Below are positions 34,977 to 44,450 of a stretch of DNA of 64,000 bases, in pieces (positions within the stretch are counted from its first letter, which is position 1; each line of letters begins with the position of its first letter). A program made the translations under genes and the position numbers. The stretch comes from Halomonas sp. THAF5a (GTDB taxonomy: Bacteria > Pseudomonadota > Gammaproteobacteria > Pseudomonadales > Halomonadaceae). Below the pieces are notes generated by a model that did not search any database, was not told where the DNA came from, and saw only the letters and a list, made by a program, of their open reading frames with translations. The stretch spans positions 1,550,001 through 1,614,000 of the forward strand of contig NZ_CP045417.1 of NCBI RefSeq assembly GCF_009363755.1. The letters are read 5' to 3'.

Positions 34977-36356
34977 ATGAGCGACCATCGTATCGAGCGG
35001 GACAGCATGGGCGAGCTGGCGGTGCCCAAAGAGGCCCTCTACGGGGCCCAGACCCAGCGGGCGGTCGATAACTTTCCCGTTTCCGGCCAGCCCATGCCGA
35101 CGGCCTTCATCCATGCCATCGCCCGCATCAAGCTGGCGGCGGCGCGGGTCAACCGGGAGCTTGGGCTGCTGGACGACGCCCGCGCCCGGGAGATCGTCGC
35201 CGCCGCCGAGGCGGTGCTCGCCGGGCATCTCGACGACCAGTTTCCGGTGGACGTCTTCCAGACCGGCTCGGGGACCTCGAGCAACATGAACGTCAACGAG
35301 GTGATCGCCCGGCGCGCCAGCCGCGACGGGGTGAACGTCGGCGCCAATGATCACGTCAACATGGGGCAGTCGAGCAACGACGTGATCCCGACCGCGATCC
35401 ACCTCTCGGCGGCGCTGGCCGTGACCACGGAGCTGCGTCCGGCCCTCGAGCACCTGCGCGCGACCCTCGATACCCGGGCCGCCGAGCTCGACGACGTCGT
35501 CAAGACCGGGCGCACGCACCTGATGGATGCCATGCCGCTGCGCATGAGCCAGGAGCTGGGGGGCTGGTCGAGCCAGGTGGGCCAGGCCATCGAGCGGCTC
35601 GACAGCGCCCTGGTCCGGCTCTGTCGCCTCGCCCAGGGGGGCACGGCGGTGGGCACCGGCATCAACGCCCACCCGGAGTTCGCCGAGCGCATGGCCCGGG
35701 ACCTCAGCGAGCAGACGGGGCTCTCGTTCTCGCCCAACGACAGCTTCTTCGCGAGCCTCGCCTCCCAGGACGCCGCGGTGGAGCTTTCCGGGCAGCTCAA
35801 GGGGCTGGCCTGCGTGATCATGAAGATCGCCAACGACCTGCGCTGGATGAACTCCGGCCCCCTGGCCGGGCTCGGCGAGATCGAGCTCGAGGCCCTTCAG
35901 CCCGGCAGCTCGATCATGCCGGGCAAGGTCAACCCGGTGATTCCCGAGTCCGCCGCCCAGGCGGCCGCCCAGGTGATCGGTCTCGACACGGCGATCACGG
36001 TGGCGGGCCAGAGCGGCAACTTCCAGCTCAACGTCATGCTGCCGCTGGTGGCCAGCAACCTGCTGACCTCCATCACCCTGATGACCAACACCAGCCGGCT
36101 GCTGGCCGACCGGGCCATCGCCACCTTCAAGGTGCGCCACGATCATCTCGAGGGGCCGCTGTCGCGCAATCCCATCCTGGTCACGGCGCTCAATTCGGTG
36201 ATCGGCTACGACGCCGCGGCGGCGATCGCCAAGCAGGCCTACCAGGCGGGTCGGCCGATCATCGAGGTGGCCGAGGAGCAGACCGAGCTGTCGCGCGGCG
36301 AGCTCGAGAGGCTGCTCGACCCCGCCGCCCTGACCCGGGGCGGGGTGCCGGAATAA
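34977..36356 (+). CDS. fumC: Class II fumarate hydratase
   Basis: FumC is the iron-independent fumarase of the TCA cycle, 459 residues. It shows the superfamily blocks QTGSGTSSNMNVNEVIA, the GRTHLMDAMP segment with the catalytic histidine, and the signature GSSIMPGKVNPV carrying the catalytic serine loop. The Asn after GKV is fumarase-like, and the length fits FumC rather than aspartase. AGGAGGG precedes the ATG. It is convergent with the next gene with only 3 nt between stops. Confidence 0.95.
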   Translation: MSDHRIERDSMGELAVPKEALYGAQTQRAVDNFPVSGQPMPTAFIHAIARIKLAAARVNRELGLLDDARAREIVAAAEAVLAGHLDDQFPVDVFQTGSGTSSNMNVNEVIARRASRDGVNVGANDHVNMGQSSNDVIPTAIHLSAALAVTTELRPALEHLRATLDTRAAELDDVVKTGRTHLMDAMPLRMSQELGGWSSQVGQAIERLDSALVRLCRLAQGGTAVGTGINAHPEFAERMARDLSEQTGLSFSPNDSFFASLASQDAAVELSGQLKGLACVIMKIANDLRWMNSGPLAGLGEIELEALQPGSSIMPGKVNPVIPESAAQAAAQVIGLDTAITVAGQSGNFQLNVMLPLVASNLLTSITLMTNTSRLLADRAIATFKVRHDHLEGPLSRNPILVTALNSVIGYDAAAAIAKQAYQAGRPIIEVAEEQTELSRGELERLLDPAALTRGGVPE

Positions 36357-36359
36357 CGC

Positions 36360-37424
36360 TCACTCCTGCTGATCGCGTGCCCGGCCCTCCTCGATGGTGG
36401 TCCGGGCATCGCGGTGCTCCTCCCCGTCGGCCTCGGGCGTCTCGTGTTCGTCGGCGCGTGTGGGGCGATAGCAGAGGGTCGCCAGCATCGGGAAGTGGTC
36501 GGAGCCGATGTGGGGCAGGCGGCGCATGGCCTTGAGGGTGAAATGCTCGGTCGTGAAGACATGGTCCAGCGGCCAGCGCAGCAGCGGATAGTCGGCATGG
36601 AAGGTGCTGAACATGCCGCGTCCCCGGCGCGGGTCCAGCATGCCGCTGACCCGGCAGAAGAGCCGCGTGGTGCGTGACCAGGCCACATCGTTGAGGTCGC
36701 CGGCCACCAGGGTGGGCTCGGGATGCGCGTGAATCGCCTTGCCCACCAACAAGAGCTCCGCATCGCGCCACAGCGACTCCTCGCCCTCGCCGGGGGCCGG
36801 CGGGCGCGGATGCAGGGCGCGCAGGCGGATCACATCGCCGCTGGGCAGCTTGACGCCGGTATGGATCGAGGGAATGTCATCCTGGATCAACCACTTGACC
36901 TCGGGGTCGATCAGCGGCAGGCGCGAATAGAGGTGCATGCCGTAGAGGTTGTCCAGCGGCACCCGTACCGCATGGGGCCACGCGCTGGCCAGGGCGGCAT
37001 CGAGCTGCGCCTGCCACCAGCCATCGGATTCCAGGGTCAGCACCAGGTCGGGGCGGTGCGTGTGGATCAGGTCGACCAGCGTCTCGGCGTGGCGGTTGGG
37101 CGTCAGCACGTTGGCGATCAGCAGCGTCAGGCAGCGCGCTTCCTGACCGGGCTCGGCACGCTTGACCTGGCGGGGCCAGAACGGCGTCCAGGGCAGGATG
37201 CGAGTCGCCTGCAGGCCGAGCGCGGCGAGGCCCAGGGCGAGGCTGACCCACGACCAGGGTGGGGCGGTCAGCGGCGCCAGGCCCGCGACCAGGGCCGCCA
37301 GCGCGGCGAGCTGCAGTCGCGGGAACTCGCAGCTGCGTACGGGCCACCAGGTCAGCGGCAGTCGGGGCAGCAGGGTGGTCGCCAGCAGCAGGGCGGCGAT
37401 AACCGTCAGCAGGATGGAGAGCAC
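36360..37424 (-). CDS. Membrane-bound endonuclease/exonuclease/phosphatase-family protein
   Basis: This 354-residue protein has two to three N-terminal spans (about residues 1-80) and then an EEP (DNase I-like) domain. Active-site landmarks are the glutamate in LTLESDGWWQ, VAGDLNDVAW and the terminal GSDHFPMLATL. Many such membrane EEP proteins are annotated as hydrolases of unknown substrate. An acidic tail closes it. It lies downstream of the phn transporter genes on the same strand with a 122-nt gap, so a link to that operon is possible but unproven. Confidence 0.85.
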   Translation of the reverse strand: MLSILLTVIAALLLATTLLPRLPLTWWPVRSCEFPRLQLAALAALVAGLAPLTAPPWSWVSLALGLAALGLQATRILPWTPFWPRQVKRAEPGQEARCLTLLIANVLTPNRHAETLVDLIHTHRPDLVLTLESDGWWQAQLDAALASAWPHAVRVPLDNLYGMHLYSRLPLIDPEVKWLIQDDIPSIHTGVKLPSGDVIRLRALHPRPPAPGEGEESLWRDAELLLVGKAIHAHPEPTLVAGDLNDVAWSRTTRLFCRVSGMLDPRRGRGMFSTFHADYPLLRWPLDHVFTTEHFTLKAMRRLPHIGSDHFPMLATLCYRPTRADEHETPEADGEEHRDARTTIEEGRARDQQE

Positions 37425-37546
37425 GAACTGTTCTCCCTATGTGGGCTCCCTGTGAGCGCTCGAAGCAGCGCCTATGAGTTCCCTATCGAAGGGGCGGGCG
37501 CCGAGAGACGCCCATCCCCACGATAACGGCCGTGCCTCCCCCGCGG

Positions 37547-38356
37547 CTAGAGCACCTTGCGGCGCAAGAGGCCGGTCACCGCCTCGCCGACCAGCACCAG
37601 GGCGATGATGGCGATCAGGATGGTCGCCACGGTGGGCCAGGCGAAGGTGTCGATTGAGCCCTGCAGGATCACCCCGATGCCGCCGGCGCCCACCAGCCCC
37701 AGCACCGTCGACTCGCGGATATTGATGTCCCAGCGCAGGATGACGATGGCGAAGAACGCCGGCATCACCTGGGGCACCACCGCGTAGGCGATCACCTTGG
37801 CCTTGGAGGCGCCGGTGGCCTCCATGGCCTCCACCGGCCGCCGGTCGATCTCCTCGATCGCCTCGCCCATCAGCTTGCCGATGAAGCCCACCGAGCGGAA
37901 CATGATGGCGAGTATCCCCGCCAGCACCCCGGGGCCGAAGATCGCCACGAACAGCAGCGCCCAGATGATGGTGTTCACCGAGCGGCTGGAGACCAGGATG
38001 AAGCGCCCCAGCCACAGGCAGGCGCGGTTCGGCGTGGTGTTCTGGGCGGCGATGTAGGAGACCGGCAGGGCGATGAAGATCGTCAGCATCGTCGCCAGGG
38101 TGGCGATGTGCACCGTCTCGATCATCGCATCGACGATCTCGCCGAGCCGCGTCGGGTCCGGCGGCCACATGCGCGCTCCGAGGCTCGAGATCTGGTTGGG
38201 CGCGTCCCACACCCAGGGCCAGAAGATGTCGATGTCGCTGACGGCCCAGACCACCACCATCAGGGTCACCAGCATCACGCCGAAGCGGATCAGCTGCTCC
38301 TTGGGGTTGTGCCGTCGCCAGACGCGATCGGCCAAGAGGTCGGCGTCGTCTACCAT
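37547..38356 (-). CDS. phnE: Phosphonate-type ABC transporter permease (second PhnE)
   Basis: This is an inner-membrane permease of 269 residues with five to six spans and the PhnE pattern: TMLTIFIALPVSYIAAQNTTP, SVGFIGKLMGEAIEEIDRRP and the EAMEATGASKAKVIAYAVVPQ coupling loop (EAA motif). It overlaps the first phnE by 7 nt. Two separate PhnE-type chains usually pair as a heterodimer with one PhnC ATPase. No C-P lyase gene is in the window, so phosphonate, phosphite or a related anion could be the substrate. Confidence 0.9.
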   Translation of the reverse strand: MVDDADLLADRVWRRHNPKEQLIRFGVMLVTLMVVVWAVSDIDIFWPWVWDAPNQISSLGARMWPPDPTRLGEIVDAMIETVHIATLATMLTIFIALPVSYIAAQNTTPNRACLWLGRFILVSSRSVNTIIWALLFVAIFGPGVLAGILAIMFRSVGFIGKLMGEAIEEIDRRPVEAMEATGASKAKVIAYAVVPQVMPAFFAIVILRWDINIRESTVLGLVGAGGIGVILQGSIDTFAWPTVATILIAIIALVLVGEAVTGLLRRKVL

Positions 38357-39165
38357 ATCTTCTTCCTTACCCAGCCGCTGACGCCTTCGCTGGCCAGGAT
38401 CACCGCGATGATCACCAGCAGGATGGCGAAGGCGAAGTCATAGTCGTAGCGCCCGAAGGCGTTCATCAGGGTGCTGCCGATGCCCCCGGCGCCGACGATG
38501 CCGACCACCGCGGAGGCTCGCAGGTTGCTGTCGAGCTGATACATGGAGAGGCCCACCTGGCGGGGCAGGATCTGCGGGAAGACGGCGTAGAAGAGCGTTG
38601 CCAGGTAGCCGGCCCCGGTGGAGCGCATCGCCTCCACCTGCCCCCAGTCGATCTCCTCGATCTCCTCGGCGAGCAGCTTGCCCACGAAGCCGATGGAGTA
38701 GAGGGTCAGCGTCAGGATCCCGGCCAGCGGGCCGAAGCCCACCGCCGCGACGAACAGGATGGCGACGATCACCGGGTGGAAGCTGCGCGAGACGATGATC
38801 ACCGCGCGGCCCAGCAGGTAGACCGGCAGCGGGGCGACGTTGCGGGCCGCCATCACCGCGAAGGGCACCGAGAGCAGCACGCCGAGCAGGGTCGCCAGGA
38901 TGGCGATCTGCAGGCTCTCGGTGAAGCCGGTCAGCAGCAGGTCGACGCGCGACAGGCTAGGCGGGAAGCCGCCGCCGAAGATGCGCGCCGCCCGGGGTAG
39001 CCCCTCGCTGATGCGCTCCCAGTTGAAGGGCAGGCTGCCGAAGGCCCATACCAGGTAGGCGGCCAGCACCACCAGCAGGCCGTAGCGCACCAGCGGGTTG
39101 GCGATGAAGGGCGGCTTTTTCCAGGTACGCGGGTTGGTGAATGCCTCGCGGTCAGGACTGGCCAT
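38350..39165 (-). CDS. phnE: Phosphonate-type ABC transporter permease (first PhnE)
   Basis: This 271-residue permease is related to its downstream neighbour. It has an extra N-terminal span (LVRYGLLVVLAAYLVWAFG) and shares the family stretches IGFVGKLLAEEIEEIDWGQ and VEAMRSTGAGYLATLFYAVFPQ. The ATG at 39165 has an excellent AGGAGGTG ribosome site and overlaps the end of phnC by 14 nt; an in-frame ATG 69 nt upstream is rejected for that reason. Confidence 0.9.
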   Translation of the reverse strand: MASPDREAFTNPRTWKKPPFIANPLVRYGLLVVLAAYLVWAFGSLPFNWERISEGLPRAARIFGGGFPPSLSRVDLLLTGFTESLQIAILATLLGVLLSVPFAVMAARNVAPLPVYLLGRAVIIVSRSFHPVIVAILFVAAVGFGPLAGILTLTLYSIGFVGKLLAEEIEEIDWGQVEAMRSTGAGYLATLFYAVFPQILPRQVGLSMYQLDSNLRASAVVGIVGAGGIGSTLMNAFGRYDYDFAFAILLVIIAVILASEGVSGWVRKKIW

Positions 39166-39949
39166 CGCGCACCTCCTGTGCAGGGGGCGGGGCGAGTTCG
39201 TCCTCCGGTGCCTCGATGCCGCCGTAGATGGCATCCAGGGCCGCCTTGTCGAAGTTCGCGGGAGCGCCGTCGAAGATCATGGTGCCGTGGCGCAGCCCGA
39301 CGATGCGGTCGGTGTAGGTCCGGGCCTGGGCCACGTTGTGGATGTTGATCAGCACCGGTAGCGAGAGCTCGCTCGCCAGGCTCTGCAGCAGCACCATGAT
39401 CTGCTCGGAGGTGCGCGGGTCGAGCGAGGCCGTGGGCTCGTCGGCGAGCAGCACCTCGGGCTCCTGCATCAGCGCCCGCACCACGCCCACGCGCTGGCGC
39501 TCGCCGCCGGAGAGCTCGTCGGCGCGCTTGTTGGCGTAGTGGGCGATGCCCACGCGTTCCATCAGCACGAAGGCGCGCTCGATGTCCGCGGCCGGGTAGC
39601 GGCGGGTGATGGCCTGGAACAGGTTGACGTAGCCGAGCCGCCCGGCCAGCACGTTCTCCATCACGGTGAGCCGGTCGATCAGGTTGAAGCCCTGGAAGAC
39701 CATGCCGATCTTGCGCCTGGCGCGGCGCAGCTCGCCGTGGCGCAGCGTGACGAGCTCGGTGCCGTTGAGCTTGATCGAGCCCGAGGTCGGCTCCACCAGG
39801 CGGTTGATACAGCGCAGCATGGTGCTCTTGCCGGCGCCGGAGGCGCCCACGATGGAGACCACACTGTTGCCTTCCACGGTCAGGTCGAGCCCCTTGAGGA
39901 CCGGCTCGTCGCGGCCGTAGCGCTTGATCAGGTTCGATATCTCTAGCAT
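39152..39949 (-). CDS. phnC: Phosphonate-type ABC transporter ATPase PhnC
   Basis: This is the ATPase of the phn transporter, 265 residues. It has Walker A GASGAGKST, the Q-loop MVFQGFNLIDRLTVMENVL (typical of PhnC), signature LSGGERQRVGVVRAL, Walker B VLLADEPTASLD and the switch region INIHNVAQA, where H is present. It follows phnD after a 78-nt gap that holds a stable hairpin. The operon order is phnD-C-E-E. Confidence 0.94.
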   Translation of the reverse strand: MLEISNLIKRYGRDEPVLKGLDLTVEGNSVVSIVGASGAGKSTMLRCINRLVEPTSGSIKLNGTELVTLRHGELRRARRKIGMVFQGFNLIDRLTVMENVLAGRLGYVNLFQAITRRYPAADIERAFVLMERVGIAHYANKRADELSGGERQRVGVVRALMQEPEVLLADEPTASLDPRTSEQIMVLLQSLASELSLPVLINIHNVAQARTYTDRIVGLRHGTMIFDGAPANFDKAALDAIYGGIEAPEDELAPPPAQEVRDGQS

Positions 39950-39982
39950 GAGGGGTCCGTCGAGAAAGGATCATCAAGACGA

Positions 39983-40013
39983 CGGCGCCGGCCCTCCGGG
40001 AAGGCCGGCGCCG
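39983..40013 (-). terminator. Hairpin between phnD and phnC, probable attenuator
   Basis: CGGCGCCGGCC and its inverse make an 11-bp GC stem with a 9-nt loop, 14 nt after the phnD stop. As between urtA and urtB, it probably leaves more receptor mRNA than transporter mRNA. Confidence 0.6.
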
Positions 40014-40027
40014 CTGACTCGCGAGGG

Positions 40028-41029
40028 TTACTGGAGGTTGTCGGGGGTATACTCGACGCCGTTGGCACTCTGGATGGTGCGGATCACCTTCCAGTTGTCC
40101 TGGTAGTTGATGGGGACGAACTTCTCGACGCCCTCGAACTCCTCGCCGAGCTCTGTGCCCGCGAACTCGAAGCTGAAGAAGGCCTCCTCGATCTTCTCGA
40201 CCAGGTCGGGGTGCAGGTTGTGGGCGTAGTTGTAGGAGGTGGTCGGGAAGCTGTCCGACTCGTAGATGATCTTGACGTCCGCCGGGTCGTAGAGGCCGCG
40301 GGCGGCCATGCGATCGACCACCTCGGAGGCCACCGGGGCGGCGTCGTAGTCCTGGGCCACCACGCCGAGCATGGACTGGTCATGGCTGCCGGAGTAGACC
40401 ACCTCGTAGTCCTCGTCGGGCACGATCCCCATCTCGGGGAACAGCGCTCGCGGCGCCTGGTTGCCGGAGTTGGAAGTCGGCGAGGTGTGGGCGACGCGCT
40501 TGCCCTTGAGGTCCTCCATCTCGTCGATGCCCGAATCGACGTGGGTGTAGAGCTGCAGGGTGTAGCCGAAGCGCCCGTCGTCGGAGCCCATCAGCGCGAA
40601 GGGCACCGCGCCCGCCAGGTTGACGGCGAAGGGCGTCGGGCCGGTGGAGAAGCCGGCGATATGCAGGCGACCGCTGCGCATGGCCTCGACCTGGGCCGAG
40701 TTGGACTGCACGGCGAAGAAGCGCACGTCGCGGTCGGTCACCTCCTCGAGGTGCGCGATGAACGGCTGCCAGATGTCGGAGTAGATGGCCGGATCCTCGA
40801 CCGGCGTGTAGGCGAAGATCAGGGTGTCGGGGTTGGCCCACTCGGACTCGTCCGACGGCCGGTCGGCGACCATGTCGCCGTTCTCGTCGCAGTAGATCTC
40901 GGCCAGGGCGCCGCGCTCGCATTCCTCCTGCGCCTGGGCCTGGCTCGCCAGCAGGGCCAGCGGCAACAGCGTGGAGAGGGCGAGGGGGACGAGCGAGCGG
41001 GTTCCGGGTCGAGCGGAAGGGTAGATCAT
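40028..41029 (-). CDS. phnD: Phosphonate-type ABC transporter substrate-binding protein PhnD
   Basis: This is the periplasmic receptor of the transporter, 333 residues. It has a signal peptide (VPLALSTLLPLALLASQAQA) and a PhnD-type fold, shown by FAYTPVEDPAIYSDIWQPF, HTSPTSNSGNQAPRALFPE (the anion-binding Ser/Thr loop) and YSGSHDQSMLGVVAQDYDAAPVAS. An N-terminal insertion of about 30 mostly acidic residues after the signal includes two cysteines (ECERGALAEIYCDE) that may form a disulfide. No pho box was found in the 134-nt divergent region upstream. Confidence 0.92.
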   Translation of the reverse strand: MIYPSARPGTRSLVPLALSTLLPLALLASQAQAQEECERGALAEIYCDENGDMVADRPSDESEWANPDTLIFAYTPVEDPAIYSDIWQPFIAHLEEVTDRDVRFFAVQSNSAQVEAMRSGRLHIAGFSTGPTPFAVNLAGAVPFALMGSDDGRFGYTLQLYTHVDSGIDEMEDLKGKRVAHTSPTSNSGNQAPRALFPEMGIVPDEDYEVVYSGSHDQSMLGVVAQDYDAAPVASEVVDRMAARGLYDPADVKIIYESDSFPTTSYNYAHNLHPDLVEKIEEAFFSFEFAGTELGEEFEGVEKFVPINYQDNWKVIRTIQSANGVEYTPDNLQ

Positions 41030-41163
41030 GGCGTGCCTCACGATTATTGTTTTGAGGATTGTTCTCGGGCATATGGTGTGTTGCATGTTCGGATATCGAC
41101 ATGGCGTGCCGCCGATGATTGATTCCGAATAACCTCCCTCAATCTAGGGTTTGTTACGAAATC

Positions 41164-41751
41164 ATGTCAAACACTTTCCCCTCCGCCGAGGGCGCCCGGC
41201 ACAACCGCTACCTGCTGATGCGCCACGGGCACAGCCAGGCCAACCAGGAGGGGCGGATCATCAGCTCGCCGTCGCTCGGCCTGACGGGGTTCGGCCTCTC
41301 TCCCCGGGGGCGTGCGCAGCTCGACACCCTGCTCGCCGACTGGCGCTGGGCCAGGCCCCAGCGCATCCTTCACTCGGACTTCCTGCGCACCGCCGAGACC
41401 GCCGGGCGCGTCGCGGAGCATTTCGGCCTGTCGCTTGCCGCCGAGCCGCGCCTGCGGGAGCGCCATTTCGGCGCACTCGAGGGGCAGAGCGACGCGCGCT
41501 ATGCCGAGGTCTGGGCCCTCGACGCCCAGGACTCGACCCACCGCCAGGGCGGCGTCGAGGCCGTGGCCGAGGTGGCGGCGCGCATGCGTGCGGTGATCGA
41601 CGCGCTGGAGGCGCGCCACGAGGGCGAGACGATCCTGCTGGTCAGCCACGGCGATCCGTTGCAGATCCTGCTGACCGCCCTCGAGGGACGCGCACTGAGC
41701 CTGCACCGGGAGCGAGAGCCCCTGGCGCCGGCCAGCATCACGGCGCTATAG
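41164..41751 (+). CDS. Histidine phosphatase superfamily protein
   Basis: This is a 195-residue phosphoglycerate-mutase-like phosphatase. The phosphohistidine motif LLMRHGHSQAN is near residue 17 and the second catalytic histidine is in LLVSHGDPLQ; RERHFGALEGQ is the conserved acid-containing loop. The substrate is not predictable (CobC-, GpmB- and SixA-type proteins share this core). It is divergent from phnD and convergent with glpD. The ATG of MSNTFPS is chosen; an earlier in-frame ATG adds 15 poorly conserved residues, and neither has a strong ribosome site. Confidence 0.85.
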   Translation: MSNTFPSAEGARHNRYLLMRHGHSQANQEGRIISSPSLGLTGFGLSPRGRAQLDTLLADWRWARPQRILHSDFLRTAETAGRVAEHFGLSLAAEPRLRERHFGALEGQSDARYAEVWALDAQDSTHRQGGVEAVAEVAARMRAVIDALEARHEGETILLVSHGDPLQILLTALEGRALSLHREREPLAPASITAL

Positions 41752-41784
41752 GCCCCGCGTCGAGCGTGTGCCGCGCGTCGCGGC

Positions 41785-43335
41785 TCAGGCGGAGTGGCGA
41801 GCGTGTGCCGCCGGCGCCGCGGGGTCGGGCGTGGCGCGCGGGGAGGGCGAGGCGCTGGCCTCGAGGTAGTCGCTCAGCCGCTGCCGCTCGGAGTCGGTGA
41901 GGCGCAGGGCCAGCTTGGTGCGCCGCCACAGGATGTCGTCGGCGCTGCGCGCCCACTCCCGCTCGACCAGGTAGTCGACCTCGGCCGCGGTCAGGCCGGC
42001 CCCGAAGGTCTCCCCCAGGTCCGCCCGGGTGGCTCGGCCCTCGAGGAAGTGTCGGCACAGGGTGCCGTAGGTGCGGGCGAAGCGCCGTGCCTGGTGGGCC
42101 TCCAGGAAGGGGTAGTCCTCGCGCAGGCGAGCCGCGAAGGCGGCCTGATCGCCGATCTCGCCGCCCGGCAGGGGCGCCTCGGCGGTCCAGGGTGCGCGCA
42201 TCTCGGGCAGGTGCGGCGTGAGTGCCTCGAGGGCCGCCTCGGCCAGCTTGCGGTAGGTGGTGATCTTGCCCCCGAAGACCGACAGCAGCGGGGCGCCGGT
42301 GGTATCGAGATCGAGCGTGTAGTCGCGGGTCATGGCAGAGGGCTCCGCCGACTCGTCGTCGCACAGCGGTCGCACGCCCGAGAAGGTGCGGATCACCGCC
42401 TCGCGGGAGAGTTGGGTGCGAAAGTGCGCGTTGACCACCGAGAGCAGGTAGTCGATCTCCTCCTCGGTGGCCTCGATCCGGGCCGGATCGCCCTCGTAGC
42501 GGCGGTCGGTGGTGCCGATCAGGCTGAAGTCCTCCTCGTAGGGCAGCACGAAGACGATGCGTCGGTCGCTGTTCTGGAGGATAAAGGCCCGATCGTCGTG
42601 GTTGAGTCGCGGCACGATCAGGTGGCTGCCCTGGATCAGGCGCACGCCATACCGGGAATCGTGACCGACCTGGCGGCGCACCACGCTCTCCACCCAGGGG
42701 CCGGCGGCGTTGACCAGGGTGCGACAGCGCCGGGTGAAGCGCGTGCCGCCATCGACCTCCTCCAGCGTCAGCTCCCAGACCCCGTCGCGCTCCTGGGCCG
42801 CGACGCAGCGGGTGCGCACCAGGATCTCGGCGCCATGATCCCGGGCCTGCACCGCGTTGAGGGCGACCAGGCGGGCATCATCGACCCAGCAGTCCGAGTA
42901 TTCGAAGCCGCGGGTGATGCCGGAAGCGAGTCCCTGGCCAGGGTCCAGCCGAAGGCTCCGGGAGGCGGGCAGCGTCTTGCGCTTGCCCAGGTGGTCGTAG
43001 AGGAACAGTCCCGCGCGCAGCATCCAGGCCGGCCGCAGGTGGGGGCGATGGGGCAGGATGAAGCGCAGGGGCCAGATGATGTGCGGGGCCTTGGTCATCA
43101 GCACTTCGCGCTCGCGAAGGGCCTCGCGCACCAGGCGGTACTCATGGTGTTCGAGGTAGCGCAGTCCGCCGTGGATCAGCTTGCTGCTGGCCGACGAGGT
43201 GGCGCCGGCCAGGTCTCCCTGCTCGCAGAGCCCGACGGTGAGTCCGCGTCCAGCGGCATCGTTGGCGATGCCGACGCCGTTGATGCCGCCGCCGATCACG
43301 TAGAGGTCGAGGACCTCGTCTGGCCTGTCGCTCAT
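41785..43335 (-). CDS. glpD: Aerobic glycerol-3-phosphate dehydrogenase GlpD
   Basis: This membrane-associated FAD enzyme oxidises glycerol 3-phosphate to DHAP and passes electrons to quinone. The 516-residue protein has the FAD-binding LYVIGGGINGVGIANDAAGRG at the N-terminus, SSKLIHGGLRYLEHHEYRLV, VNAAGPWVESV and the FGGKITTYRKLAE block, all as in E. coli GlpD. A Pro/Ala/Ser-rich tail is added. The ATG of MSDRPDEV is chosen. A GlpR-like operator lies 46 nt upstream. A second, different GlpD homologue is encoded at 61.4-63.1 kb. Confidence 0.95.
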   Translation of the reverse strand: MSDRPDEVLDLYVIGGGINGVGIANDAAGRGLTVGLCEQGDLAGATSSASSKLIHGGLRYLEHHEYRLVREALREREVLMTKAPHIIWPLRFILPHRPHLRPAWMLRAGLFLYDHLGKRKTLPASRSLRLDPGQGLASGITRGFEYSDCWVDDARLVALNAVQARDHGAEILVRTRCVAAQERDGVWELTLEEVDGGTRFTRRCRTLVNAAGPWVESVVRRQVGHDSRYGVRLIQGSHLIVPRLNHDDRAFILQNSDRRIVFVLPYEEDFSLIGTTDRRYEGDPARIEATEEEIDYLLSVVNAHFRTQLSREAVIRTFSGVRPLCDDESAEPSAMTRDYTLDLDTTGAPLLSVFGGKITTYRKLAEAALEALTPHLPEMRAPWTAEAPLPGGEIGDQAAFAARLREDYPFLEAHQARRFARTYGTLCRHFLEGRATRADLGETFGAGLTAAEVDYLVEREWARSADDILWRRTKLALRLTDSERQRLSDYLEASASPSPRATPDPAAPAAHARHSA

Positions 43336-43380
43336 GGGGTCTCCCGTCCGCTGCCGGACCGCTGTTGGTGATACACGTCG

Positions 43381-43398
43381 ATGTTCGAAAACGAAAAT
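43381..43398. promoter_or_regulatory. GlpR-like operator upstream of glpD
   Basis: ATGTTCGAAAACGAAAAT matches the E. coli GlpR operator core ATGTTCGWTAWCGAACAT at all but two positions. A further half-site, GCGAACAT, is at 43412-43419. Position and sequence fit repression of glpD by the adjacent GlpR. Confidence 0.75.
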
Positions 43399-43536
43399 AG
43401 ATGAAATCAATGCGAACATCAAGGCGCGCCACATGCTCGCACGCCAACATGGGGTGGCGTAGGCGGTGCGGTCGGTCGGTGGGAAGGCGTGCGAGGCGTG
43501 AGGGCGAGAGGGCCGGGCGGCGCCGATGCGATGCCC

Positions 43537-44295
43537 TCAGGCCAGGTGCAGGGCGACGTCGTGCTGCTTCAGCAGGCGCACGATCGCCTCGGGCGGCTCG
43601 CGATCGGTGAACAGGGCGTCGAGCTGGGCCAGGTTGCCCTGGCGCACCACGGGATTGCGGCGGAACTTGGAGTGGTCGGTGGCCAGGAACACCTGGCGGG
43701 AGTTGCGCAGGATGGCCTGGGCCACCCGTACCTCCTGGTAGTCGAACTCCAGCAGCGAGCCGTCCTCGTCGATGCCGCTGATGCCGATGATGCCGTAGTC
43801 CACCTTGAACTGGTTGATGAAGTCGATGGTGGCCTCGCCGATGATGCCGCCGTCACGCGAGCGCACCTGCCCGCCGGCGATGATCACGTTGAAGTCCTCC
43901 TTGTGCTGGAGGATCGCTGCCACGTTGAGGTTGTTGGTGATCACCTCCAGCCCCTGGTGCTCGAGGAGCGCCTCGGCGATCACCTCGTTGCTGGTGCCGA
44001 TGTTGATGAACAGCGAGGCATGGTCGGGCACGTGGCGGGCAAGCAGCGAGGCGATGCGCTGCTTGGCCTCCAGGTTGAGGGTCTTGCGGGTCGAGTAGGC
44101 GGTGTTGACGGTGCTCGACTCCAGGCCGGCGCCGCCGTGCACGCGTCGGATGCGCCCCTCGTTGGCGAGGGTGTTGAGGTCGCGCCGGATGGTCTGGGGG
44201 GTGACCAAGAAGTGCTCGGTGAGCTGCTCGATGCTGGCATAGCCCTGGCGGCGGACCAGATCGATGATGGCGTCCTGGCGTTGCTGCTGGTTCAT
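43537..44295 (-). CDS. glpR: Glycerol-3-phosphate regulon repressor GlpR (DeoR family)
   Basis: This 252-residue DeoR-family repressor has an N-terminal HTH ([16 protein letters not shown], then [20 protein letters not shown]) and a C-terminal sugar-phosphate-binding domain ([36 protein letters not shown]). The sequence is close to GlpR of E. coli and Pseudomonas. Lying between glpD and the divergent glpK, with matching operators at both, it should repress both until glycerol 3-phosphate appears. Confidence 0.94.
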   Translation of the reverse strand: MNQQQRQDAIIDLVRRQGYASIEQLTEHFLVTPQTIRRDLNTLANEGRIRRVHGGAGLESSTVNTAYSTRKTLNLEAKQRIASLLARHVPDHASLFINIGTSNEVIAEALLEHQGLEVITNNLNVAAILQHKEDFNVIIAGGQVRSRDGGIIGEATIDFINQFKVDYGIIGISGIDEDGSLLEFDYQEVRVAQAILRNSRQVFLATDHSKFRRNPVVRQGNLAQLDALFTDREPPEAIVRLLKQHDVALHLA

Positions 44296-44450
44296 GGTCT
44301 CTCCTTGGCTGGCCCGATTCTATGCCATCGCGGTCCGGGATGCAGGCATGCCCCCCGCGAGCGACGGGCGTCGCATCGGCGCCTGCGGGTGTTCCTTTCC
44401 GGTCTTGGCGCGGCGTCATTTGAGCGCGGTCGCGGGCTGGAGTAGGCTTG

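Noticed and set aside
41030..41163. A pho box between phnD and the histidine phosphatase gene
   Set aside because: No pair of CTGTCAT-like repeats with the right spacing was found; only AT-rich GATTATTGTT/GAGGATTGTT partial repeats are present.
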